64,000 bases of DNA from Lepidurus packardi (lineage: Eukaryota > Arthropoda > Branchiopoda > Notostraca > Triopsidae). The translations under genes and the position numbers were made by a program. Positions 49,854-63,475 of the stretch are shown here, one piece after another. The stretch's first letter is position 1. Every line of letters begins with the position of its first letter. The stretch is from contig JAKZAN010000007.1 in NCBI GenBank assembly GCA_023053545.1, positions 1,364,001-1,428,000 of the forward strand. Direction: 5' to 3'. The notes under the pieces were generated by a model that was not told where the DNA came from, searched no databases, and saw only the letters and a program-made list of their open reading frames with translations.

Positions 49854-52370
49854 TTAGGCAGTTTTTTCCACAATCATCTCTCCGCCTTTCTCTCGTGCTT
49901 CCCTAATGGCGTCGTCTTTCGTGGGTGCCACGACTAAGGTAGTTTCTGCTGTAGTACGCGTTTCCGCATCTCCGCGCAACATTCTTTCATATCCTTGCGA
50001 CAAATCGATCGGCGAAAAGGACGTATCCAGGGATACACTGGACGGTTCATTTCGTAACAAGCGTTCTTCGCCAGCGCGCAGTGCTAATTCTCCAGCTACG
50101 CCTGGGCCAAAATATAAGCCAAGCTCTTCAAGTGGGGTTACATGTCCCAGCGAACGAAAACCTCGTATCTCTTCTGGCATTTCCATCGACTCTTCACCGT
50201 CACGAGGTGATCCAACAGATCTTCCCCCTTGAGCTAAGGGATGAACAGTAAGGGAGATCGGGCGACGATAGGAAGGGCGACTGGAAATAATGCCCAACTT
50301 GCGTACTTTATCGTATAAGGTGCGAGAAGGTACACCGTACAACCGTGAGGCTTGCAACGCACTCATGCCTTTCTTAACCGCATCGATTGCTGCGCTTATG
50401 TCATCGCGTGTGTACTGTCTGTATCGTTTGAGCTCCGGCTTTTGCTTGGGAACGTACGGTGCCAAATTAGGGAGCGGAACGCCTAGGAGAAGTTAAGAGT
50501 ACTCTGGATTAGCAACTCGGGAAGGGAACAAGCAATTAGCGTGAGTATGTTACCTTTAATTTCCATGTATTGGAGCGAGACGATAGGCTTGACGTCAACA
50601 ACCGGCTCAGTAGGCTAGGAAATGAAATAAACATAAAGGTGATTAGGCCTTCAAGCGATACATTTTTCCCAAACACAACTTTGACTTGGCTGCAGAACTT
50701 ACGGCCTAGGACAAATATCGTTTTCCAACTTGTAACTAATTAATGAACTTTGTTCGTAAGCAGAGCGGAAGAAGCTGAAAGCACACAAAAAAAGACAAAG
50801 AAAAACGGAAATCCAAAGAACTTTCCAAAGCCCCCACGTTCCTGATACTTTTTGCCTTTGTTTATGTCAAGCCTAACATGCCCCTGGCTTAATTTCTATT
50901 AAAGTATGATGCATCCTACGCTCTACTAAACAAGGAAAATCCTCATCCAGGTTACGCGACACTCCAAGTCAAGGAAACAAAAGCATAATACTTACCAAAG
51001 AATCTTCGCGGTCATCCTCTGGAGGCGTAGTGTCCGAACTCATAGAACCTTCCCTCTCTTTATCGCTAGAGCCTGGCTTCTGTAACAATACGAGCTGTTA
51101 AGAAGGCGTTTGATGAGTCGTAAACCTGCCCAGTGCCCCAAAAAATAACGTTTGCCATATGGTACCGACCAGGTATAGGATAAATTTAAGGGATGGTCTC
51201 ATGAATTGAGGATTGGACCACGGTAAGGTCATATATATACATATACATATATTTAATGTAACGGACCAAGACCCCCTCCACAAAAAAATATCAGCGAGGG
51301 AAGGGGGAGGGGACAAGACAATTAGGGGCGGTCTGTGGCACTTATAAGATGGTTCTGGGCGTGGGAAGATTTGACGCTTTAAACTACTGGTACACTAACA
51401 GACAACAGAAGGGGTTGTCCAAAAGTTTCCATGAAATGCCAAAATACTGCTTATTTTGCTAAGCAAACTTAACATGCGGATATCATTCACTCCAATTGCC
51501 TACTTCTATAAATCGAAAGAGCGTTGACAGAAAGGCGTGAATCATATTACTAGGAGTTACCACGGAAGCAATGCGAAGCACTAAGCCCCTCAAAGACATA
51601 AACATGTAGTGAAAGCATGAGAAGCTAACTCCCAATACAAGAGTGCAGAAACAGGAGGATTAGGCAAATAGCATGCTTAGTTTTGTGTGTTTGGTTCAAG
51701 TCAATTGATCGGTTTTACTTACATCGGGACTACTGGAAGATTGACGTCCGGAGGTATGGCTAGGTGCAGAAGGTGTTGACGGTTGCGTAGAACTTGGCAT
51801 GGGCGTAGGCGTCGAAGTTGGAACGGGCGGCACGGGGCTATTGCGACGTGAAGCAACGGGACAACAAACTCTGGAATTCGTTGACGGGTTGAATCCTGCA
51901 CGTGTAATGGATCCATTTACCGGTAAAAACGTGGAAGAGGAGCCCATGTTGGCCGAATTCGGCGTAATAGGTTCGAAAGAGACGGCGGAGGCTAAGGACG
52001 ACTCCTCGTTCTCTTCCGTGTACAAGCCTTTGACGCGTAAAGCTTTGGCTGCTTTGAGTACGTTGCTCACTTGTTCCTGGGCTATGGTGACTTCGCCACG
52101 GTACATGTACTCCAGCACGGAGCGTAATTCCACGTACTGAATGTCCTTAAAAACAACAATGGGATGCGGGCATGAATTCTCCAGGAACAAGCTTTGAAAA
52201 TACGGCGAACACGCCGCTAACACAATTTTGTGGCACTTGATGGAAGTGCCGTTGCAAGCCAAAGTAACGTCCGTGAATGCTTCACAATTAAGCAGCTGCT
52301 CAAAGACGGTCAATAAATTAGCGCGATGGTTATTCCAGCGCAAACAGTATTGCTGCCCCGTGCCGCCCAT
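49854..52370 (-). CDS. BTB + psq-domain transcription factor A (jim lovell/Tkr-like)
   Basis: Four coding exons give 473 aa: 51723-52370, 50996-51079, 50554-50614 and 49854-50482 (1422 nt, in frame). The first coding exon extends into 5'UTR up to an acceptor at 52425-52427. The BTB domain (residues about 1-118) includes QQYCLRWNNHRANLLTVFEQ, CHKIVLAACSPYFQSLFLEN and LRSVLEYMYRGEVTIAQEQV. A proline/serine-rich linker follows. The pipsqueak-type helix-turn-helix lies at about 284-332 (RYRQYTRDDISAAIDAVKKG, then LYGVPSRTLYDKVRKLGI) and should bind DNA. Arthropod BTB-psq proteins include pipsqueak, bric-a-brac, ribbon and jim lovell; a single psq motif ending SRTLYDKVKKLGI suggests the jim lovell group to me, but this needs a tree. 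A paralogous psq exon lies about 11 kb upstream. Confidence 0.85.
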
Positions 52371-52930
52371 TCTTCTCACGTGTTGTAAAGGTATCCGTTC
52401 CAAAAGAAGCCGTAAATGAAGATCCCTAAAAGGAACACACACAAAAATAAAAGCTAAAGTTGCAAAGTTGGTCTCAAGAGACTTTTATGGCGGGTAAATC
52501 TTACTACCCTCACACGAGCAGCAAGTCCCAATTTAAGCTTCTGAAAACTGGCGAAAAGGGTTAGGGAAGGAGTTATAAAAGGGATTGCAAAAAGAGGGAA
52601 TCGGCAAGCATGAAATAAAACTTCTATTCAACCCCATCGCACCCCCCACACACAAAAAAAAATCGCCAAAAGTTTGCCAAAAGAGCACTTCACTTACTTG
52701 GTGATAGAAGCCAAGCGAAAAAAGTCGTGTGTCTATCAGCCCAACTTCTTTTTTAGTGATGCTGCAGCAATACTAGTCCAACTCCGTTTCGGTCCTCTTG
52801 AACTTGAGCCCCCCTCCCCCCCAAAAAAAAAAACTGAACATCGCTTTTGCCGTTTTTCAATTGGTCTTTTGCTTCTTTCTACCCCTGACTCCACCTTCTT
52901 ACGATCGCAGCAATAACTTCGAAGGGTCAC

Positions 52931-52951
52931 TTTTTTTTTTTTTTTTTTTTT
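52931..52951. repeat. Poly(T)21 tract
   Basis: Twenty-one consecutive T bordered by CAC and ACGTC, upstream of BTB-psq gene A. It could equally be a pyrimidine tract of a splice acceptor or the A-tail of an old reverse-strand insertion; no target-site duplication was recognised. Confidence 0.9.
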
Positions 52952-55900
52952 ACGTCTTACCTTGTAACCCCTATTAGGCCTTCTGCTAGTTTATGGTAGC
53001 TTGCCGGTTTGGGACACTTTACAATTTTGGCCAGCTCGTTTTCGTTTCCCAATGGTCTGGATCTAGGCACAGGTTGGCGATGGATGGTTCTGTACTGGTA
53101 CCTAAACTCGTTATCAATTGCTTTTTTTTTCTCTCACCGACATGCCATGAGCTCTAAAAGCCATTAAGTATTCTTATCCATATGGAAAATCATCCCATTC
53201 TGGGTCCACAGAGCAACTGTTGTGCCTCGTTCATGCCCGATGACATCCGCAGCACAGAGACTTGAAGCCCATAACCTCGTTAGGCTCGCTAACTATATAA
53301 TGGCGTTGAAACACAAACCCAAAAATGTCGCATGCTAGTCGAACGGGATTTTTCCGTTGCAAATGTACAGATTCCATTCTAATATTCACCATACTAGATG
53401 CATATTGACAATTGGCGTGTGAAGCCCGATGGGAATTTTTCATGTTTACCAGTGAACCCCTAAAAAAAACGAGCTAAAAGGCAGGACCTTCCCGAAGTCT
53501 TAATGTACACATGCAATACGTTAGCTACGTTTGTCCTTGGGGTTGTTAAGGCCTATTTTTTGTGCACGACGAAGAAAAAAACCAAAAAGCTTGCATGGCA
53601 ATATCTGCAGGGCATAAGCATCTTGGTATCTTTGTTACTGACCTGAAATATTAGGTTTTCTTAAATCGGGTAACACATAGAAAAAGAAAAGAACCTAAAA
53701 AAGTCTCGCATCCAGTTTTCGTCGGCGCTCTGTCCCATTACCTTGGATTTTCACGATAAGCAGACGTGGTGGAGGCGATGTTTCCACAAAAATTCAGTCA
53801 AGTCAGAAGTTTTCCGAAGGACATGCTTAGAAATGTCCAAGTTCGCAAGTCACGATCTCTTTTTCCTTATCGAGACCGCAACTTTACCTATACCTTCTTA
53901 CGAAACTTGGCAGGTAAAAAGGGGGGAAAAGAATGTAAGAGGCAGCTATCATGTCCAGATACTCGTTCTAGAACGAGGGTTAATTGAAAAGGAAGGAAGC
54001 GCTCGGCCCCAAAAATCAAGGCGAGTTACGGAAAATTGGATTATAATCCCAGCATCTTGGTAGTGAGAATTTTCAGCTCGGATTTCTGAGAAGCAAGACA
54101 GCACGCAGTAACCTCCTTTATTATGAGCATAACAAGCCAGCGTGACGGACCAAGTCCCCCGACAATAGTGTTCAGTTTGCCTACTTCACATCGCGTGCAA
54201 CCTTCACCAGATTAAAAAAAGGGACTTGGTAGCCAATGAAAAAGTAGCATGCTTTCCATTCTCTATTAGGCAATGCTTTGACACTATAATAGCGTTTTAA
54301 AAACATCCGTTTCAGGCTCATTCTTAATCCATTCCTTGATATCCAAAAAACTCGGCTCGCACCCTCAAACGAGCGGGCCCCTTGATTAACTCCAATTAGA
54401 TCCGTCTTGAAATCTCGCTCTGCTTGGAAGTTAGGATTTTCTCAAATCCAGAAAAAAAGCCGAAACTTTCGAGCAAAAACATGTCAGTATGTTCCAGAAA
54501 ATCCACGGATGACGTTATATAAACCATGTAGGCCTTTAAGCATTCTGGGGAAAAGCAGTTTTAGTTCGAAAGGTCTGGCGAAGTGACAATTTCGTGCTGG
54601 GGCCTAACTGCACTATTTTTTTCTCGTTTCCTGTCACTTCTCTGCAGAACGCAAAACAAGATAAAAAAAAAAATGCCAAAGAACCCTAGCTATCCTAAAA
54701 CTTTTTCCCCCCGTTCCTTTTTCTGCGTTGGATCAATGCCGATGGATCTGCCGACCAAATTACTGTTAGAGGGCAATTTCGACTTCCCAAAAACGGCATG
54801 GCAGTTTTTCCCCTTACCGAAAACCAGGATGCCAGCACAGTTCTGCTCGCTTTGAGGCCTCTGTAACACTTGGGCACGCTAAAAAACTGGTTCTTCCATA
54901 TTAAAATTCGTTACTCTCTATTCCAATTCAGCTTGCGCAAGGGAAATGTGGACTTAAGGCCTAACGCGCGGAACCGTATTCAAGGGGCCAAAAAGGCAAG
55001 GCTGTTGCTCTTACCCCGAACGAAGGGAAAAAAAGCCTTTTCACTACCGAAAAAAATAGCGGACGGGTTGAACTCCGAGTGGTCGCCACCAAAAAGGGCA
55101 AGACGAGGGAGGTTAGCAATAAAAAGGAACTGCCATTCTATGTCGTAAAGCCATTACATTGCATCCTTTATTTTGTCCATCGCCAACAGGCCTACTCCGC
55201 CTATGCGAACCCCACAAACCCCCTTACCAGGGTGGAGAAAGAAAAAAAAATGCCTGCTTTAGCGGGATGGCTGCTCTGCTGGTTTTTGGACAACTCCCTG
55301 GACTTGGCGTGCATGGATTTTTTGGACAGAGCCCCATTTCTTGCGCTTGTCATTTATCTTCCTGTCCTTTTTTTTATTTTTTGTTTCCTTTGGGCTATGC
55401 AAGTCGAAGTTGTCCTTCTTTCCGCTTTGCCATGCCTACTCCTTAAGCCGCACCACGATGCCAAGGCCTCTTTTGCCTTTTTCTCCCCTTGCATTTTTAT
55501 TGGAAGGTTTTTGGCAGCGCGTTTCTGGTCTGGCTTCCAGCTTCCAGGTCCTAGAAACAGAAACCCTCTTCAAAGTGAAAGGCAGCAGCTAAATGAGTGA
55601 AAAGTTGAGGCGCTGCAGGTCCATACACTATACACAGTTATATCATAGGCTGTATTTGTCTAAGAATAACTGTTTATAAGAAAAACTCTTCTCCAAGAAA
55701 AAATAAAAATGAAACACCGGTTGAGAATAACGGGACATACTTCAACGTGTGCACCCCCTTTTTAAATGGTTAACACATAATATGTTCTGAAAACCCCGCG
55801 CTAGCTAACATTACTGCACAAAAAAAAATGGTCAAACGGAGGCAGAATTCACCAAATAATGTTTAGTTCACTGGGAAGGAAAAATGTAGGAAACAACGTA

Positions 55901-57127
55901 AAGCCACACGTGACACGTTCCAATAGTTTTCAGTGTTGGGGAAAGGAGAAACAAGGAGAGAGAGTGCAAAACTGGTACAATGTTTAATTTGGAACAGAAA
56001 ATCGGAAGGGGAAAACCGAATTCATTACACAACAGAAAAAAAGACCACCGTACGCAAAATTTCATCAATTCACCTTCTGGGTTCGTGTCGTTCTTTGCTT
56101 TTTACCTTTTTTTGTCATTGGTCTAGTTACGTATACAAGGTGAATACCACAGAAAAGATACACAACGTCTTTCTAAACCCTTCCACTAGTTTCCTGTTGT
56201 AATTCCAACTTCCTAGCTCGGCGTAGGTTGTCTCCAGAACTCATCATAATAATTCATTAGTTAATTAAAAAAAATAAAAAATAGGGTTCGGTCGCTTTGA
56301 CAATGTTGGGTTACTTCAAAGGGGCTTATCTGACTTGCACCGAGGCCAGGATTAAAAGACAAATGCATGTTTGCATTGCGTAAAAAAGTATCGAACTTTA
56401 TCGAATACATAACTTAGTGTGCACGTGAGTTACCACGGGGCTGTTCCAGAACCGAGAGCTGAGGTGGTCAAAAAAGGTAGTGAAAGGGATAACCCCCAAT
56501 ATTACGAAATTACGATAGCGGTATGCAATAGGATAGGGTCATATACAAAATGATAACCGGGCTTTTTTTTATATATATATAAATGTTGGACTGGGAATTC
56601 GCTGCGCGGTTGCGCGCGAATAAAACTGGTTTTTATTTCAAACATACAGCGTAATGAAAAACTGAGTCATATAGGATGACGGACCCTGAGACTTTGGTGT
56701 TTCATCTGGTATATATAAAGGTCGTAGCATATTCAACATAGTATGTGTTTTTTTATTTCTACAGAATTTAATTAGCTATTATTTGTGTATGGGCATATTT
56801 TGTACTCTGGCTGTGGTCAAAAGCGTTTTCTTTGATGCTGAATTCGGCTTATTGGTTTACTTCATAGCGGTATGAAAAAGAGGAAAACTTTCTGACGGCA
56901 ACGGAATATTTTCCTTCGTTTTTTTTCTTTTAAAAACTGTGGAGGTTGGGCAGTAATGTATATCTATATGGATAGATAGATACATACATATAGAGATATT
57001 TCAAAGCAAGCTTTTAAGATCGATACGCCAAGGAGTAGAGGGTCAAACGATAGAGGTGGGAGGAGCAACCAATGTGTCGCTATTGATTTGCGACCTGATG
57101 GTCTTGTTTGCTAGCACACGTGTCAAG

Positions 57128-57163
<36 letters not shown>
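57128..57163. repeat. Poly(C)36 tract
   Basis: Thirty-six consecutive C. On the minus strand this is G36, able to form G-quadruplexes. Similar shorter C runs occur at 566-584, 2789-2802 and 45791-45803 in this window. Confidence 0.97.
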
Positions 57164-57165
<2 letters not shown>

Positions 57166-60125
57166 GACTGGGTTAGCAGGAACGGGAGAAGAGGGAGAAA
57201 TCCGGTTTAGGGAAAATGGCGAATCGCCAATAATCCATTTGTTTGTGGTGGTTTTAATGCAATCTTTTTTAAAAAATCAATTGAAAAAAAGCACCCTATC
57301 GAACGCGAAACCAAACTTTGCGGGACACACAAGAACCAAGACTTTGCAAAAAGTGTTAAGATCAACGAAGACAAAAAGTTGTGTCAGAATGAAAGTGAAT
57401 GACTTGTCACGATGTCGCAAGCTAGTTCAATGAGACCTAACGATAATTATACTACACCGGTATATGATTGAAAAAGGGGGCGTTTTCGTTCCCCTTGATG
57501 TCCAGACATGTTTACTTACGACGACTATTATAGGTTACGATAAATTTACAAAAAAATGATATTTCTTCCAAGAGTTTCTGTGTAGTAGGGTTTAAACAAG
57601 CGTTCCTTTAATCTTTATCATCAAACACCTGAGGTAGCTATGAGCACAGGCTTCTGGGAGACCAGAGCCCAGACCTGAAGATTGACCGATGGGTGGTATC
57701 GTTTGTACAATTGGCAAGGTCATCCATCATACAGAAAAGGGTCATACGAGGTCACGCACGAGGAAACGGAACACATGTGAACAGCCAAGGCACCTTGCGT
57801 TGTACTGAATGGCCAGAATTCAGCGGGAAGTTTAAAAAAAACGCCCCATATTCGTCTTTTTAGTCCGCAAAGGAGCCGAAAGAAGTGTATCTTGTAGAGA
57901 AAAAAAAGAAATTTAACATGCCAAGCTGTTAACTATTTTCACTTTGATAAACAAATAGTGTGAAACGTGAACTTGATTTGTTAAGGAAAAATTTTAATTG
58001 ATTTTATTTTCTAAAAAAATTGTTGGAATTTAAAGAGCGACACTGACTTGAAAAAATTAGAGTAGAAAGGATCCAGCCATTCGTGTAACAAGTTAAACAA
58101 CGCGTTCTCCATGAAGATGACCTTTTCTCTCTTTTTTTTTTTTTTACTCTTAAACTTTTGGAACTTTGAAAATCTTTGTAATGTTAACGAAGCATTAATG
58201 ACCCGTGTTTTTCCGTACCACCCCTAACTTTCTGGACCTATCTATGTACGAGACACCATCATACAGTTGAACCAGTTACGCTTGACAGTTACAGAAAAAC
58301 TATGTGACTGAACGCGTTCAAATTCGACCCTATCCAATGCAAACGCATAGAAAAAAAATTCTAAGATGAAACGGCCGACGTCCCTCTCAACACACGGGTA
58401 AAAAATACAAAAAAATGTCAAAAGAACCAACACTATGCTCGCAAGTCACCCTTTCACAATACACGCAGCAACGTCAGGTGTGTGTTTTCAAAGACCTACC
58501 TAACTTTCACCCCAAACGCAACGCAACGCGAATAATCATACCAAATCAGTTTAAACCTAAAAAATGGCCTTTTCAGGCGTTTCCAAGAATCAATTCAAAC
58601 CGGGCTCGTTTTTCCAAGAAACGGACGAAAGCCAATAAATTCCCGAATTTTTTTCGCTACCAAAGCTGTACAGTGCCTAGATGTAAAAAAATGCCGTATA
58701 TATAAATGTAAATGAAGAATAAAGGGATGCGCTGGTTTAGACCGTCAGACAACAAAAGAGGAAATGCTGCGGCAGTTGAGGTGTTTCTTTTAATGCGAGG
58801 GTGGGTTACGCTATACCTCCCTTTCTCACGCCCTTATCCTGCGAAAGTTCCCGTCTTTAATTAAATTTCTGCAACATTAAAACCCTTTCCCCTCCGTGAA
58901 TCTAAGAAAGTCCCGGTCCCGGATGTTGAAATTCAAATTATTCGCGCTCGTCTCACATCTTTTAAGTTTATAACAGACCTTTCTTTTTGCCTTGCTCCCG
59001 CAATCACATAAGCATCACAGCTGCTGACGAATAAATAACACGGGGAAGGTAGATATCAAACGTTCGAAACGATCCAGCATGATCAGGCTCAATAAGGCCC
59101 CATTCATCAAACTGCCTTTGACACTGACACAAAAGCCAAAAACTGTTACTGTACAGCAGCTCCTAATTCGCTCCATACACAGCAGTTTTAATGAAACGGA
59201 AGCTAAAAAGAAAAGTCAGAAGCGGAGTAAAAAGCTACTTAGCTTTGAATTACCCTTCACCTGTACAGTACTACCCCCAAAAGGGGTTGCACGTCTATTC
59301 AAAAGGTGCTGCTCTTGTTTGAAAAGTCACATTAATACGATTTTTGACGCGGGTGGCTACTCTGTTTCTCTTGTGTAAGTACCAAACTGAGTAGGAATAA
59401 CATATACCACCTCAGGCTAGGAGGGACAAGGTTCGCGACCCCATACATCGATACTTAGTCCCCGCGTTTTAGGGATGTTGTGTTTCTAAGTTGTTCTATA
59501 TCGATCCGTGTGGGGTTGCATTGGGATTTCGGTGGGGTAGTTTACAAAGGTATCCCCCTTCGTCGTGCTGCACTGTAATTCCTGTACGAAAAGTACGAGT
59601 ACAGGGGCTCCTGTCACAAGATACACGGCCCTACCGGAATATTACTTTCGCTGGCCACGTGGTTATTGAGCGCCGAAACCCGGACGAATAAATGATGGAT
59701 TCTTGTTCTTAAACCTGCTGCTATGCGATGCGGCCTCCTAATACTCATACACAGAAAACAGTGGCAGAGATCGCGCTCGTCCTGCGCAACGTTGTAACCA
59801 GAGACGCTGGTTGCTGTGCCTTTTCGATACGAGTTGCTAAAATAGGGCACGAAATTGGGTTAATAAAAATAGAATCGAGTAAAATCAACAGTGGATCGTT
59901 TCGACGTTACCTTCCCCTGTGCTTTTCACCATCATTCAGCGGTAAAGCATCACTTGGGAGTAGTTTGAAAGCTATTACTTCTGCGGTACTATTGTTAAAA
60001 AAAAAAAAATATTTTTTTGAGTGTCTACCCCAAATGGAAGGGGTTAGACATCGGTACTAAAAAAAAGTCCGGAATTTTTAAATATTGCACTAAATTACCT
60101 GTACCCTTGTCTTGGAAGGATTCTC

Positions 60126-60128
<3 letters not shown>

Positions 60129-60183
<55 letters not shown>
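60129..60183. repeat. Poly(A)55 tract
   Basis: Fifty-five consecutive A preceded by GATTCTCCTT and followed by CCTCACGAG. A run this long could be a retrotransposed tail, but no recognisable retrogene or LINE end was seen just upstream on the plus strand. Confidence 0.97.
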
Positions 60184-60186
<3 letters not shown>

Positions 60187-61866
60187 CACGAGAAACAATT
60201 TAGCAGCTAGGATCACTAACCAAAACTATAGCGGGACCTTCCTGATGGAATAAGAATTCGAAGTCCCTTGTTCCTACGCATTCACGAGTGGGCATTAGCA
60301 CACATACTATCCCGTTTCGCCAGCCGAATTTTTTCCCTACAATTTCCTTTTCGCCGATAAGAAAAGAAAAGAACAAAACAAAAACAAAAACTGACCCACC
60401 CCAAAAACCTACAAATTTGCCTCGGGTGCTCCAAAAGAGCCAGTAATTTCGAAGAAAGAAAATGAAGTCAAGCATGAGTAAAATAAAGTGCGACCAATTG
60501 ATAAAACCCCCCTTAAATTTACACACAAGCGTATACGCTAATTTTTTGGTGTTGGAGTTTTTTTTTGCTTTTTTTACGAATTTTTTGTTTTTGCTAAAAG
60601 GGGTTTCTCTTGCTGTCAAGGGATACCACGCCTTAAAGTTAAAGCCACGCAATATACTACTTCACCAACTGATCTATATCCAAAAAAACGATGCCACCCT
60701 TTAACGGTAAAAATTTGCGCAAAAACACTGTTACGGCCAAAACAATGACACAAATGGAACCCAAATTTTGATTCGCCCCCACCCCTGGCTGCCAACTGTA
60801 AATTACTTTTGAAAAGAAAGAAGAAAATCCAAAGTTGATTTGACGTTTGCTAGCAAAGCATGGCCACATGGATCGCGGAACAGGAGACTTTTGCACTGTG
60901 AGAGGAAAACCATTTGTTTGTTACATCACACTAATCACCGGGTGCAGCTCACTAACAAGACCCACTAACGAAAAAAAAGGAAAAACAGTCCAAAAGAAAG
61001 AGTAATTCATACCTATGAAACCTCGTTCCTTCTAAAAACCCATTAGGCAGAAGAACAGGACAAATACGACCCAAAAAAGAATTCAAGGAGGATTTTTGAA
61101 AAAGAAGTGAAAAGCTATCAAATTACCCATTGCGGAACAAGTTATCGAGATGATACTACATTACGTATACGAGATGAATATTGAGGTAGGGAAGTGTTTG
61201 TCGAACTTGAGCGATTAGCAAACTGTCGCATTCGTGAGCCCTACACCTTCCCTTGCACCTCGAACAACTCCACCTCGCTCGTTCTCCTTCCCACCTCGTT
61301 TCTGACCATCTTTTTTCTGGGGGGTACTTTTGGCGTCATTAGCTTTCCCAACAATTTAACGCCTGCCAGTCTGCCCCTCCCCCCCCCACACACACACTTC
61401 TGAAAATAGTCATAGCTGTTCCATGTTCGTAATTTGTCCTACGCCAACAAACGAATAGGTTGTAGTAACTACACCGGGTTTTTTGCCGAATTCTATCCCC
61501 CAAGTCAAACCTCTTAACCGAACGAGCGAGTTGGAGCGCTTCATTGTCACCACCAATCTTTAGCCAATCTTTGGACTTGTTATTTACCGGTAAACATTCC
61601 TAGCCCATCACTTTTTGCTCTCAGTCATAAAATAAAAGTCGACATAAACCTTCGCTTGTTTCACTCTCAGTTCTGCCTGAGTTGGGTAGGAGGAAACGCT
61701 GCTAAATGAATCCTAATTTGGTCTGTTTCTTGGAGCGTTTCCCTTCAAATTACATCTTTTTTTCGACGAATCAAGTTTAGAATGGTGTCCCAATTGAGAA
61801 CCGGCGCGTCATTCTCAAATGCCAAACCAAACAACTCTCTCTCTCGGGTTTAAAAACAATACTTTT

Positions 61867-63475
61867 CTAAGTGCTCCCTGCGTTTGATAAGCTGTCTCCG
61901 CCGCCCAGGACGGCTTCATTCGCTCCTGTGGCACCAGAGCTCAACTCGTCCTTGAACTCTTCTTTTACGCTCACGTAGTATGACATGCCCGCTCCGGAAT
62001 TGCCCATGCGACTTAAAGCACCGGGAAAGGCAGATACGGGCGGACTTCGACTCCGTTCTAAGGAGTCTAGGCGGCCCCGGGCGCGGTCGCTGGTGTCCTT
62101 ATCCGAGCCGGGCGGCGAACTTCTTGACCTGGAACGTGGCGAATAATCGTTGCCCGGGTGTCCGCCGTCATAACTGGAGTGCTCGCCTCCGCCGTTGCCA
62201 GTGACCGAGCCGGTTTGGAGCTCCAGCTTGTCCAAAGACAAGGATGAAGCATGGTGCCTACCTTGCGGTGGAGGGCCTTCGTCGCTGCCGCTGGCAGGGC
62301 TGTCTTGATTAGCAAAAAGCAGAGGGACCACTACCGAACTGCGTTCACGCTTGACCAATGACATGGCTGAAGAATGGCCAAAATTGGCGGATGACGAAGA
62401 CGAGGCCGCTGCAGCAGCCACTGCTGCTACAGCCGCGGCGGTTGAAGCGTTGTTGTTGCTGGAGGAAGCTCGGTTATACGGCCGGGTGGTGGCAATGCCC
62501 AACTTCTTCACTTTGTCGTAGAGGGTGCGAGACGGCACTTTAAATTTGCGAGAGGCTTGCAATGCGCTCATTCCACCTTTCACCGCGTCGATCGCGGCAG
62601 TGATATCATTGCTGGTGTACTGTTTGTAACGTTTCCATTCGAGCTTTTGGGTGGGTACATACGGAGCAATACGGGCGCCACTCAAATCTGCAGAACACAA
62701 TTATTTTGGAATATTTATACACCACAAAACCGGGTAAGATTTCCTTTTCCCACCTTTTCTATAAGTTCTGTACCAAAAACAATGTGGTAATAGACTTTTA
62801 AACTGTTTTTTTTTCTCCAGTTCTTTGTACATGGAAACAACCAATCCTGTACTAATCAAATTTTCTATCAGAAACTTATTTTTTTTTTTAAATCTCGACA
62901 GTAGGCTATACAAGCCTTCGATTGTCGGAGGGGGAAATGTTACAAAACAGCAAGCAAAAGTCTACATTAAACTAGCCCCGAGCAATTTAAAGGAACTTTA
63001 GAACATTTCCCCCTGTCTTGACTGAATAAAAACCTTGGCTGTTTAACATATGACATGCTTTCAACACAGTCAAGTGATTTTGTGGTCTGACCCTTTGCTT
63101 CTGCTATCAAAACCACCAGACTTTCGTACTCTTGATAGACAAGGCGGATTAGACCACCCTAACTTATTAAGGGCTTAAAGTGACAACTTTTGTACGGTAC
63201 AACACATCTTCAAGTCAACCCTAGTCTAGTAAAACGACCTTAAAAGAAAAAAAAAAAAAAAAGAGAGAGAGAGAGAGAGAAAAGTCACACATACCCCGCT
63301 TGTCCGAGTGTGGCGATGACGGAAAGGCGCCATAGTCACCCATCTACACGTACAGGGAAAACAATTACATAAAAGGCTTACTGCGAAAGTCACTTAATCT
63401 TACCGATTCGTTCGGATCATCTTCACCCGTATCGGCATTAGGCCAGTCGTCATCACGATCTCTGCCGCCATAACG
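61867..63475 (-). CDS. BTB + psq-type transcription factor B, 3' part (continues past right edge)
   Basis: Three exons are visible: 63404-63475, 63295-63343 and 61867-62687 (phases 0, 0 then 1), giving the last 314 residues. The first encodes RYGGRDRDDDWPNADTGEDD, an acidic linker; the second MGDYGAFPSSPHSDKR; the last holds the psq helix-turn-helix (RYKQYTSNDITAAIDAVKGG, then FKVPSRTLYDKVKKLGI), an alanine run, a Ser/Arg-rich stretch (YSPRSRSRSSPPGSDKD) and a tail with a VKEE motif before the stop. The psq region and the flanking IAPYVPTQK are close to those of gene A (LAPYVPKQK), and both psq exons enter in phase 1. A BTB domain is expected beyond 64000 but is not seen, so it is inferred. 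The strand and spacing match a tandem duplicate of gene A. Confidence 0.82.
63247..63280. repeat. Poly(A)-(GA)n tract
   Basis: About 16 A followed by roughly nine GA units, immediately downstream of the donor of the 63295-63343 exon, inside the intron before the psq exon of gene B. Confidence 0.9.

Larger units (their letters stand above)
52426..61866. other. Long non-coding stretch between the two BTB-psq genes
   Basis: About 9.4 kb without a gene I can support. It should contain upstream non-coding exons and promoter of gene A and the 3'UTR of gene B. Homopolymers are frequent: T21 at 52931-52951, C36 at 57128-57163, A55 at 60129-60183. Plus-strand frames at 54583-55600 are open (up to 173 codons counting non-ATG starts) and hydrophobic but pyrimidine-driven. 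(TA)n-like and GATA-like short runs lie near 56570 and 56960-57000. Confidence 0.5.

Noticed and set aside
55250..55600. Hydrophobic plus-strand frame starting MPALAGWLLCWFLD
   Set aside because: Lies in pyrimidine-rich intergenic DNA that is open in several frames at once; hydrophobicity follows from T-rich codons and there is no family match or splice context.
60129..60183. Poly(A)55 as the tail of a retrotransposed element
   Set aside because: No reverse-transcriptase, retrogene or target-site duplication could be seen next to it.
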